Position numbers and translations under genes: made by a program. A stretch of DNA of 6,805 nucleotides from Actinobacteria bacterium UBA3012 (GTDB lineage: Bacteria; Actinomycetota; Actinomycetes; Nanopelagicales; Nanopelagicaceae): the NCBI GenBank assembly GCA_002346305.1, contig DDZI01000064.1:4059-10863 (forward strand), given 5' to 3'. Below, piece by piece: positions 1 to 5,817 of the stretch (position 1 is its first letter; every line of letters begins with the position of its first letter). Below the pieces are notes generated by a model. The model was not told the DNA's origin. It searched no databases and worked only from the letters and a program-made list of their open reading frames with translations.

Positions 1-121
1 GGGCCTTTTTCACTGGTTTGGCCGGGGCCTTTTTAACTGGTTTAGCTGAAGCCTTTTTTACAGCTGATTTCGCTGATTTCGCTGGCTTACTCTTCTTATT
101 TGCGTGCTTATTTGTGCCCAT
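1..121 (-). CDS. Lys/Ala/Pro-rich N-terminus of an incomplete protein, possibly TraR/DksA-type zinc-finger protein
   Basis: The gene starts at ATG (121 to 119) and leaves the window at position 1, so only 40 residues are visible. They begin MGTNKHANKKSKPAK and continue as a low-complexity basic stretch with about one lysine in every three residues. An eight-residue unit KKAxAKPV occurs twice, followed by KKA of a third copy; two AKS triplets precede it. An in-frame TGA lies about 12 codons upstream with no ATG or GTG between, so the start is well fixed. No good Shine-Dalgarno is present; AGGA lies 15 nt upstream. Such tails occur on several actinobacterial proteins (histone-like HU, Rho, TraR/DksA-type proteins). 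In many actinobacteria a TraR/DksA zinc-finger gene with a K/A-rich leader lies next to ileS and lspA, which makes that the best positional guess. No domain is visible to prove it. Confidence 0.7.
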   Translation of the reverse strand, partial: MGTNKHANKKSKPAKSAKSAVKKASAKPVKKAPAKPVKKA

Positions 122-129
122 GGCGGCAC

Positions 130-135
130 AGGTTA
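130..135 (-). promoter_or_regulatory. Candidate -10 element (TAACCT) of the K/A-rich gene, possibly leaderless
   Basis: On the minus strand TAACCT fits the loose actinobacterial -10 pattern TANNNT and ends 8 nt before the ATG at 121. Transcription would then begin at or next to the start codon, which fits the lack of a Shine-Dalgarno sequence. No convincing -35 is present at 16-18 nt. This is an inference from spacing only. Confidence 0.25.
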
Positions 136-178
136 GTCCTGTCTGGGCTAATCAGCCATTACCAGCGGTTCGACTCGC

Positions 179-184
179 TAGACT
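179..184 (+). promoter_or_regulatory. Candidate -10 element (TAGACT) of the ileS leader transcript
   Basis: TAGACT matches TANNNT and would place the transcript start near 191, upstream of T-box Stem I at 226. There is no good -35 match at the usual spacing. TAGCGT at 206-211 is an alternative giving a start near 218. Neither is strong. Confidence 0.2.
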
Positions 185-225
185 CCCCCCGATGCTGGCA
201 CTCACTAGCGTCAAGCGTGTTGATT

Positions 226-239
226 AGGGCCATCACCCT
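226..239 (+). promoter_or_regulatory. T-box Stem I with AUC specifier in the terminal loop
   Basis: AGGG (226-229) pairs with CCCU (236-239), closing the six-base loop CCAUCA. AUC at 232-234 is an isoleucine codon that would pair with the GAU anticodon. It is followed by A235, and a purine after the specifier is usual in T-boxes. The stem lacks the long distal part with AG bulge and terminal loop found in Firmicutes, matching the ultra-short actinobacterial class. Other Ile codons in the leader (AUC 259-261, AUU 287-289) lie in the Stem II area and are less suitable. Confidence 0.65.
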
Positions 240-354
240 GGGAGCGTTCGGAAGATTTATCAGTGAATTGAGGGAAAATTCCCAAGATTGCTGATGAGGT
301 AGAACCGGTTGAGTTAAGTGGTTTTCTAACCTGCCCGAGGCGGTTAGCGAACAA

Positions 355-393
355 GGTGGGTGGTACCGCGATCGCGAAAGTGAGCGCCCCTCC
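355..393 (+). promoter_or_regulatory. T-box antisequestrator helix
   Basis: The lower helix pairs 355-360 with 388-393 around one U-U mismatch (357/391). The seven-base bulge UGGUACC (361-367) carries the tRNA-end binding site. The upper helix pairs GCG (368-370) with CGC (385-387), then UCGC (372-375) with GUGA (380-383), capped by a GAAA tetraloop (376-379). When uncharged tRNA-Ile binds UGGU, this form holds CUCC (390-393) away from the downstream ribosome-binding site. Confidence 0.85.
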
Positions 394-422
394 AGATAGA
401 TCATGATTTAACTATCTTGGAG
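390..422 (+). promoter_or_regulatory. Sequestrator hairpin masking the ileS ribosome-binding region
   Basis: CUCC (390-393) pairs with GGAG (419-422), and AGAUAG (394-399) pairs with CUAUCU (412-417), leaving U418 bulged and a 12-nt loop. The 5' arm shares 390-393 with the antisequestrator, so the two structures exclude each other. No poly-U follows, which argues for control of translation and against termination. Confidence 0.8.
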
Positions 423-424
423 CT

Positions 425-429
425 AGGAG
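425..429 (+). promoter_or_regulatory. Shine-Dalgarno of ileS (AGGAG) next to a second GGAG
   Basis: AGGAG (425-429) ends only 4 nt before the ATG at 434. A second purine-rich site, GGAG (419-422), lies 11 nt upstream of the ATG and is the one paired in the sequestrator. Which site the ribosome uses is unresolved. The first is immediately 3' of the hairpin and would be sterically blocked by it. Confidence 0.6.
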
Positions 430-433
430 CCTG

Positions 434-3400
434 ATGAACGCGGAAAAAGGTAAATCTCTAGAAAGCCTTAATCAAACGAGTTACACGGCTCTGTCAGCCC
501 AAATTGATTTACCATCCATGGAACATCAAATTTTAGAATTTTGGCGTACCGGCGAAATTTTTGCGAAGAGCACTGCCGCCCGAGACATTCCTGGCGCTCG
601 GGAATGGACTTTCTATGAAGGTCCACCAACAGCAAATGGTTTACCTGGAACTCATCACATTGAAGCTCGCGTATTTAAAGATCTCTTTCCACGCTTTCAC
701 ACAATGAAAGGTGCGTTTGTCCCGCGATTTGCTGGATGGGATTGCCACGGATTACCAGTCGAACTTGCTGTTGAAAAAGAATTAGGTTTCACCGGTAAAT
801 CAGATATCGAAAAATTTGGTGTCGCAGAATTTAATGAAAAATGTCGCACATCCGTGCAACGACATGTTGGTGCTTTTGTTGAGATGACCGAACGCATGGG
901 ATTCTGGGTTGATTTCGAAAAAGCATATTGGACGATGTCACCTGAATATATAGACAGTGTTTGGTGGTCGATCAGTGAGATTTGGAAAAAAGGACTTCTC
1001 GTCCAAGACCATCGTGTGGCTCCGTACTGTCCCCGCTGTGGAACCGGATTATCTGATCATGAACTCGCACAAGGTTATGAAACCATCACAGATCCATCAG
1101 TATTTGTCGCATTTCCAATTACTTCTGGTCACTTGGCAGAGATCGATGCCAAATTGCTTGTCTGGACCACAACTCCATGGACTTTGGTTTCAAATACCGC
1201 AATTGCAGTGCATCCAGAAGTTAAATATCTTGTTGCGAAAAATGAAGAAAATGAAATCTATGTAGTAGCAGAACCCCTAGTTAAAATCCTTGGCGACAAT
1301 GTTCAAGTCATCGAGGAAATTTCTGGAAAAGATTTAGAGCACACAAAATATCAGCGACCTTTTGATTTTGTTGAAATACCAGATGCTCATTTTGTGGTTC
1401 TAGCAGATTACGTCACCACCGAAGATGGAACTGGATTAGTTCATCAATCCCCCGCATTTGGTGCGGAAGATTTAATTGTTTGTCGCAAATATAATTTGCC
1501 AGTAATAAATCCAATTGCCGCGGACGGAAAATTCTTAAATGATGTCCCACTTGTTGGAGGCATGTTTTTCAAAGATAGTGACAAAGTATTAGTAAAAGAG
1601 TTGAAAAAACTTGGAGTTCTCTACAAGCATCTTCAATATCAGCACTCTTATCCACATTGCTGGCGTTGCCACACTCCATTGATGTATTACGCACAACCAT
1701 CTTGGTACATCAGGACTACCGCAATCAAAGAGGCTTTGATGCGTGAAAACGCAAACACTGATTGGCATCCAGAAACCATTAAAAGTGGTCGGTATGGCGA
1801 TTGGCTGGAAAACAATATTGACTGGGCATTATCCAGAAATCGCTATTGGGGCACACCACTACCAATCTGGAGATGTGAAGAAGGTCATCTTGAATGCATT
1901 GGATCCCGAAAAGAGTTAAGCGCACGAACTGGCAATGATTTGGATGCATTAGATCCACATCGACCATTTGTTGATGATATTTATTTTGACTGCCAACAAT
2001 GTGGTGGTCAAATGAAGCGAGTCCCAGAAGTAATCGACTGTTGGTATGACTCAGGCGCAATGCCATTTGCACAATTGGGTTACCCGCACAAGCCTGGCTC
2101 TGTAGAAGCTTTTGAAAAAACTTATCCAGCGGATTTTATTTGTGAAGCGATCGATCAGACTCGAGGTTGGTTCTACACAATGATGACTATTGGAACTCTG
2201 GTTTTTGATAAATCCTCCTACAAAACTGTGCTCTGCCTTGGGCATATCTTGGATAAAGATGGTCGCAAAATGAGCAAGCATCTTGGGAATGTTTTAGAGC
2301 CAATGCCATTGATGGATAAACATGGAGCAGACGCTGTGCGTTGGTACATGCTCGCCGCCGGTTCACCTTGGGCATCTCGTCGCGTCGGTCATGATGCTAT
2401 TTCCGATGTAGTCCGAAAGACTTTATTAACCTACTGGAATACTGTTTCATTCCTTACCCTTTATGGAAAAGCAGCAGATTTCAAACCAACAGGAGTCTTA
2501 AATTCGGAAAACACTCTTGACCGTTGGATAATTTCACAACTCAATCAAACCATTGATGAATGTGATCGCTCTTTCACAAATTTTGATTCACAAAGTGCTG
2601 GGCGTGCATTGGCCACATTTATTGATGAGTTATCAAATTGGTATGTAAGACGCTCTCGTCGCAGATTTTGGGATGGTGACGTGCAAGCTTTAGAAACTTT
2701 GCACCATTGCATCAAGGCACTTACTCTAATCATGGCGCCGATGGTTCCGTTCATAACTGAAAAGGTTTGGCAAGATGTGATCAAAGTTGTACAACCAGAT
2801 GAGGTTGAGTCAGTTCACTTGGCAGATTGGCCAATCTTCAAGAAAGAAGCAGTTGACCTCGAGTTAGGTTATTCGGTTGCTGCAACTCGAAGATTAGTTG
2901 AACTTGGCAGAGCCGCACGTGCTGAGTCAGGTGTGAAAATTCGCCAACCTCTGGGTCGAGCACTCATCTCTGGATTTGGCAGGTTAAGTCACGAATTGCA
3001 AAGCGAAATTGCCGACGAGTTAAATGTTCATCGTATTGAAGATCTATCAAGTGCAGATGGTGAACTTGTTGATTATGCTATCAAGGCCAATTTCCGAACA
3101 CTTGGCACTAAATATGGTGCAAATGTACAAGAGATTGCAACTGCTTTATCAAAACTAAATGCCGCTGAAATTGTGTCAAAGGTGCGAACTGGTCTGCCAC
3201 AGATTATCTCGAGTAATAATTTGAATTTTGAAGTTGATGAAGAGGATTTAATTATTACTGAAACGCCCAGAAGCGGCTGGGCTGTTGCTTCTCACGATGG
3301 TGAAAGTGTTGCTCTTGATTTAACAATTACACCCGAACTGCATCGTGAAGGTGTTATCCGCGAGATTATTAGAGCAATTCAAGAAGAACGTAAAAATGCT

Positions 3401-3583
3401 GGCTTTGATGTTTCAGATCGAATCAAATTGATCTGGAATGGCTCGGCAGAAGTGAGTAATGCCTTTGATAACGGAATCAAACTCATCTGTGACGAAGTTT
3501 TAGCTTTGGAAGTTGAAAAAGACTCTTCTTTGAATTTCGCTGATGGTGAGCTAGAACTTGGATTAAAACTATTGCGGTTATAG
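434..3583 (+). CDS. ileS: Isoleucyl-tRNA synthetase, IleS2 (eukaryote-like) type with GXHH signature
   Basis: This enzyme charges tRNA-Ile with isoleucine in the cytoplasm, with CP1 editing of valine. It is 1049 residues, a normal length for the actinobacterial enzyme. The class I catalytic domain opens with GPPTANGLPGTHHIEAR; the HIGH-motif positions read G72-T73-H74-H75. Zinc-type Cys pairs are C199/C202 (CPRC), C409/C412 (CWRC) and C520/C523 (CQQC). The CP1 editing domain shows the Thr-rich WTTTPWT (244-250) and GTGLVHQSPAFGAED (332-346), including the conserved Asp346. DCWYDSG starts at 535. The second signature is K612-M-S-K-H616. The tRNA-binding helical domain carries NWYVRRSRRRFW (735-746). 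The C-terminal part (about 860-1049) lacks the Cys4 zinc finger of IleS1 and resembles the eukaryote-like type. The ATG at 434 follows AGGAG; no other in-frame start fits the N-terminal homology (IDLPSMEHQILEFW). Expression is probably set by the T-box upstream. It converges on yggT with a 6-bp overlap. Confidence 0.97.
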   Translation: MNAEKGKSLESLNQTSYTALSAQIDLPSMEHQILEFWRTGEIFAKSTAARDIPGAREWTFYEGPPTANGLPGTHHIEARVFKDLFPRFHTMKGAFVPRFAGWDCHGLPVELAVEKELGFTGKSDIEKFGVAEFNEKCRTSVQRHVGAFVEMTERMGFWVDFEKAYWTMSPEYIDSVWWSISEIWKKGLLVQDHRVAPYCPRCGTGLSDHELAQGYETITDPSVFVAFPITSGHLAEIDAKLLVWTTTPWTLVSNTAIAVHPEVKYLVAKNEENEIYVVAEPLVKILGDNVQVIEEISGKDLEHTKYQRPFDFVEIPDAHFVVLADYVTTEDGTGLVHQSPAFGAEDLIVCRKYNLPVINPIAADGKFLNDVPLVGGMFFKDSDKVLVKELKKLGVLYKHLQYQHSYPHCWRCHTPLMYYAQPSWYIRTTAIKEALMRENANTDWHPETIKSGRYGDWLENNIDWALSRNRYWGTPLPIWRCEEGHLECIGSRKELSARTGNDLDALDPHRPFVDDIYFDCQQCGGQMKRVPEVIDCWYDSGAMPFAQLGYPHKPGSVEAFEKTYPADFICEAIDQTRGWFYTMMTIGTLVFDKSSYKTVLCLGHILDKDGRKMSKHLGNVLEPMPLMDKHGADAVRWYMLAAGSPWASRRVGHDAISDVVRKTLLTYWNTVSFLTLYGKAADFKPTGVLNSENTLDRWIISQLNQTIDECDRSFTNFDSQSAGRALATFIDELSNWYVRRSRRRFWDGDVQALETLHHCIKALTLIMAPMVPFITEKVWQDVIKVVQPDEVESVHLADWPIFKKEAVDLELGYSVAATRRLVELGRAARAESGVKIRQPLGRALISGFGRLSHELQSEIADELNVHRIEDLSSADGELVDYAIKANFRTLGTKYGANVQEIATALSKLNAAEIVSKVRTGLPQIISSNNLNFEVDEEDLIITETPRSGWAVASHDGESVALDLTITPELHREGVIREIIRAIQEERKNAGFDVSDRIKLIWNGSAEVSNAFDNGIKLICDEVLALEVEKDSSLNFADGELELGLKLLRL

Positions 3584-3862
3584 GAGAATTACGATCCGCA
3601 TTAAAAGTTGGACGCCGAAAAAGAGCAAGATAAATGCGAGATCAATACTGACCGACCCTACGCGAAGGGGTGGTACAAATTGCCGCACAAATGCCAATGG
3701 TTTCTCGGTAACTGTAAATACAAATTCAGCAAATACTAAAGCTATGCCTTTTGGTTGCCAATTTCTGGCAAACATTTGGACATAATCTAAAACTAAGCGA
3801 GCGATTAAGGCGACGATAAATAATTGCAGGACTGTGTAAAGAATTACGCCAAGCCCGCCCAT
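3578..3862 (-). CDS. yggT: YggT family membrane protein
   Basis: A 94-residue integral membrane protein with two hydrophobic segments, about residues 5-27 and 72-93. They flank a conserved loop containing TEKPLAFVRQFVPPLR, followed by V-G-S-V-S-I-D-L, the typical YggT signature (PLR before a hydrophobic segment beginning with IDL). Family members (YlmG in Bacillus and Streptococcus) are linked to division and membrane or osmotic functions, but the biochemical role is unknown. Its ATG shares one base with the TGA of sepF (TGATG), and there is no clear Shine-Dalgarno, so translational coupling to sepF is likely. Its last codons overlap the 3' end of ileS on the other strand by 6 bp. It is the last gene of the visible minus-strand run. 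Confidence 0.93.
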   Translation of the reverse strand: MGGLGVILYTVLQLFIVALIARLVLDYVQMFARNWQPKGIALVFAEFVFTVTEKPLAFVRQFVPPLRVGSVSIDLAFILLFFGVQLLMRIVILL

Positions 3863-4374
3863 CAGCTTTGATTAAAGAAGCTTGCCTCTGCGGCAGCCAC
3901 CTTCTCTTCAGGCGAAACTTTTACATTTGGTGGTGATAGTAGGAAAACGCTCTTGGTGACTTTCTCAATTACCCCACGATGGCCAAAAACTAAACCAGCT
4001 GCAAAATCAACTAAACGTTTTGCGTCTGCGTCATCCATTTCCGTTAAGTTCATAATCACCGGGGTGTAATCGCGGTAGTGCTCCCCGATTGTTCTGGCAT
4101 CGTTGTAGCTACGTGGATGTAAAGTTACGATTTTTTCTACTGGCGCATCAAGGTCCAATGCAAGTGCAGACGGTTGATGAGCTTGTGGTGCTGAGTGAAC
4201 TAACTCCACAGAACGACGGGAAGTACTCCCCATATTTGGCATTTTTGGCATGACTGGACGAGGACGAGATGCTGGCACGGGTTTAGCGGTTGAAGGTGTG
4301 AAATTCTCTTCGGCTTCACTTCCGTCATCAACAAGTCCAAGGTACAGGGCCATTTTACGTAGCGGACTCGACAT
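3862..4374 (-). CDS. sepF: Cell division protein SepF
   Basis: SepF binds the FtsZ C-terminal tail and tethers the Z-ring to the membrane; in actinobacteria lacking FtsA and ZipA it is the main anchor. With the start chosen at 4374 the protein is 170 residues. The N-terminal amphipathic helix MSSPLRKMALYLGLV is the membrane-binding segment. A variable Pro-rich acidic/basic linker (about 18-78) follows, then the SepF core from KIVTLHPRSYNDA (81-93) through DFAAGLVFGHRGVIEKV (123-139), and the actinobacterial end FFNQS. An in-frame ATG at 4425 would add 17 residues and overlap yggS by 32 bp. I prefer 4374 because actinobacterial SepF normally begins with the ALRKM-YLGL helix. AGGACAGG lies in the 19-nt gap after yggS, about 13 nt from the ATG, which is longer than ideal. 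Confidence 0.95.
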   Translation of the reverse strand: MSSPLRKMALYLGLVDDGSEAEENFTPSTAKPVPASRPRPVMPKMPNMGSTSRRSVELVHSAPQAHQPSALALDLDAPVEKIVTLHPRSYNDARTIGEHYRDYTPVIMNLTEMDDADAKRLVDFAAGLVFGHRGVIEKVTKSVFLLSPPNVKVSPEEKVAAAEASFFNQS

Positions 4375-4393
4375 GTATATAACGATACCTGTC

Positions 4394-5128
4394 CTAAGTG
4401 CGTGAACCGAGGATTGAACTACCAATCCTTAAATGTGTCGCACCTGATGCAATAGCGGCAGCAAAATCACCACTCATCCCAGCCGATACCCAGGTTGCAT
4501 CTGTGAAAGCCTTTAGAAAAGTCCCACTGATGGTTTGTAAGGCACTAAATGCCAAATCTGGCGCTACATCTAATGGCGCTACAGCCATTAATCCTTGAAG
4601 ATTTAAACCTGAATGCTCCTTAATCTTTGCTCCTAATCCAATTAAATCTTCCGGTGGTACACCCCCGCGATCTGGTCGGATCGGCAGGTCTAATGAGAGT
4701 TGTAAAAGTAGCGAAATTGGTTTTTCTAACTCAACGGACAGTTGTTGAAGCGGCAACAAATATCTTTCTTCGTCAAGTGAATGAATGAAATCAGCCCAGG
4801 TGGCAATAGATCGCAACTTGTTACGTTGTAACTGTCCTTGAAAATGCCACTTAACTTGATTGGCCTGGTCTTCGCTGCTTTCAGAATCCGCAACGTATTT
4901 CTTAAACTCTTCCACTTTGGCACGCGCTTCTTGATCTCGATTTTCTCCAAAATTTCGAAGCCCTAAATCATAAAGATGTACGACATCACTGACTGGAAAA
5001 TTTTTGGTTACCGCAATTAAGGTTATCTCGGATCTATCTCTATTACTTTTTTCAACGGCAAGACAAATCTCGCGCTCAACCACAGCTAAATTTTGAGAAA
5101 TCTCAATCCGTCTCGCACTACTAGACAT
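4394..5128 (-). CDS. yggS: YggS/PLPBP family pyridoxal phosphate homeostasis protein
   Basis: A 244-residue PLP-binding protein with an alanine-racemase-type TIM barrel but no known catalytic activity; family members buffer PLP and influence amino-acid pools. The PLP-binding lysine is K42 in LIAVTKNFP. Other family motifs are NFGENRDQEA, WHFQGQLQRNK, SAGMSGDF near residue 215 and the phosphate-binding THLRIGSSILGSR at the C-terminus. Length matches the family. The ATG overlaps the TAA of pgeF by one base (TAATG), and GGAAG (5139 to 5135) sits 6 nt upstream as a Shine-Dalgarno. Its position between pgeF and sepF is the widely conserved ylmD-ylmE-ylmF order. The stop precedes the sepF ATG by 19 nt. 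Confidence 0.96.
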   Translation of the reverse strand: MSSSARRIEISQNLAVVEREICLAVEKSNRDRSEITLIAVTKNFPVSDVVHLYDLGLRNFGENRDQEARAKVEEFKKYVADSESSEDQANQVKWHFQGQLQRNKLRSIATWADFIHSLDEERYLLPLQQLSVELEKPISLLLQLSLDLPIRPDRGGVPPEDLIGLGAKIKEHSGLNLQGLMAVAPLDVAPDLAFSALQTISGTFLKAFTDATWVSAGMSGDFAAAIASGATHLRIGSSILGSRT

Positions 5129-5817
5129 TAACGTCTTCCGTGCACCACAACTCCGGCTTGACGGCCGGTGAGTCTATCTCGACGGTATGAGAAAAAAGAT
5201 TGATCCTCATTAGTACAAACGCCATTCCACTTACCTGGAATTTGTGCAGTAGATAAAATCGAGATTATCGCTTTTGGGATATCAATACTCGGAGCGGATC
5301 TTCGGGTCTGACTGGCGGCTATCGGCATAAAGTCTTCGGCTTCATCACGCATTTCTTCAGAAACCTCATAACATTTTCCACAAATTGTGGGACCAATTTG
5401 AGCACTAATACCAATTGCCCCCATGTCTCTCATTTGAGTAACTACTTTGTCGACGATATCTGCCAATAATCCTTTGCGACCGACATGAACCGCTGCGGAA
5501 ACTTGCTTGCTGGAAAGTAAAAGTGGAGCGCAATCTGCAAATAATACTGCTAGTCCGTAATTCAACTCTCTTGTTATCAGGGCATCGGCAGTCGGATGGA
5601 TGGTCGGATCGCTATCTTTGTCGATCAGTGCAATCTCATTCCCATGGACTTGCTCCATGAAAAATAATTTAGCAGGAGCGACTTCAACTTTAGTTGCCAA
5701 AGTTTCACGATTTTTTGCAACCGCTACCGGATCATCGCCTACATTTGGCGACAAATTAAAGGTCGCAAATGGAACCGAACTAGCGCCACCATTTCTATCG
5801 GTGTAGTAAAACTTCAT
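5128..5817 (-). CDS. pgeF: Peptidoglycan editing factor PgeF (YfiH/YlmD, laccase-domain family)
   Basis: A 229-residue single-domain protein. Family members hydrolyse UDP-MurNAc-L-Ser and so keep the wrong amino acid out of position 1 of the peptidoglycan stem peptide; older annotation calls them polyphenol oxidases. The likely metal ligands are visible: H58 in EQVHG, C96 in ADCAPLL and H111 in AAVHVGRKG. ADALIT (78-82), IGPTICGKCYEV (141-152) and the C-terminal FSYRRDRLTGRQAG are also family motifs. The segment after H111 reads VGRKG, not the GWRG of the E. coli protein. The start codon directly follows the ftsZ stop (TAAATG) and no Shine-Dalgarno is evident, so translation is probably coupled to ftsZ. 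Confidence 0.95.
   Translation of the reverse strand: MKFYYTDRNGGASSVPFATFNLSPNVGDDPVAVAKNRETLATKVEVAPAKLFFMEQVHGNEIALIDKDSDPTIHPTADALITRELNYGLAVLFADCAPLLLSSKQVSAAVHVGRKGLLADIVDKVVTQMRDMGAIGISAQIGPTICGKCYEVSEEMRDEAEDFMPIAASQTRRSAPSIDIPKAIISILSTAQIPGKWNGVCTNEDQSFFSYRRDRLTGRQAGVVVHGRR

Larger units (their letters stand above)
122..225. other. Divergent intergenic region between the K/A-rich gene and the ileS leader
   Basis: No coding sequence is supported here. The region must hold the promoter of the ileS leader (plus) and probably that of the K/A-rich gene (minus). It contains a small inverted repeat, GGCT/AGCC (146-149 with 154-157, 4-nt loop), and another, AGCG/CGCT (163-178). UCAA/UUGA (211-214 with 220-223) could form a weak hairpin just before T-box Stem I. 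The stretch GGTTCGACT near 166-174 looks superficially like a tRNA T-loop, but the flanking arms do not form a 5-bp T stem. No role can be assigned to the small hairpins. Confidence 0.6.
226..433 (+). promoter_or_regulatory. Isoleucine T-box riboswitch, translational class, upstream of ileS
   Basis: The leader senses uncharged tRNA-Ile and controls translation of ileS. The core T-box GGGTGGTACCGCG (358-370) is a near-perfect match to the family consensus; UGGU (361-364) can pair with the ACCA end of uncharged tRNA-Ile. Elements visible in order: Stem I (226-239) with AUC in its terminal loop; Stem II (257-263 with 291-297, inner hairpin 268-285) with an asymmetric internal loop AGUGAA/GAUUG that may be the S-turn; a possible IIA/B element (301-306 with 320-325); Stem III (326-331 with 342-347, inner GCC/GGC); antisequestrator (355-393); and sequestrator (390-422) in front of the start codon. 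No U-run follows the last hairpin, so a transcription terminator is unlikely. An ultra-short Stem I with the specifier in the terminal loop and ribosome-site sequestration are known traits of actinobacterial ileS T-boxes. The fold was drawn by hand; the core is certain, while the IIA/B pairing and S-turn are tentative. Confidence 0.93.

Noticed and set aside
160..200. tRNA-like T-loop sequence GGTTCGACT
   Set aside because: The flanking bases do not form a 5-bp T stem (position 52/62 would be G-G), and no acceptor stem, D-arm or CCA end can be found.
18..227. 69-codon plus-strand open frame at the left edge
   Set aside because: It is the complement of the K/A-rich minus-strand gene; its Phe/Ala/Leu-rich translation is what antisense of Lys-Ala codons gives, and it runs on into the intergenic region.
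159..404. 81-codon minus-strand open frame antisense to the T-box leader
   Set aside because: It lies wholly over the structured leader, its residues look random with no domain, and the T-box on the plus strand explains the conservation of this region.
390..422. Rho-independent terminator in the ileS leader
   Set aside because: The hairpin is stable but is followed by GCTAGGAGCC rather than a U-run, and its 3' arm contains ribosome-binding-type purines, so it fits a sequestrator.
1779..2375. Several minus-strand open frames inside ileS
   Set aside because: They overlap the highly conserved catalytic core of ileS, have no start signals or domains, and are shadow frames.
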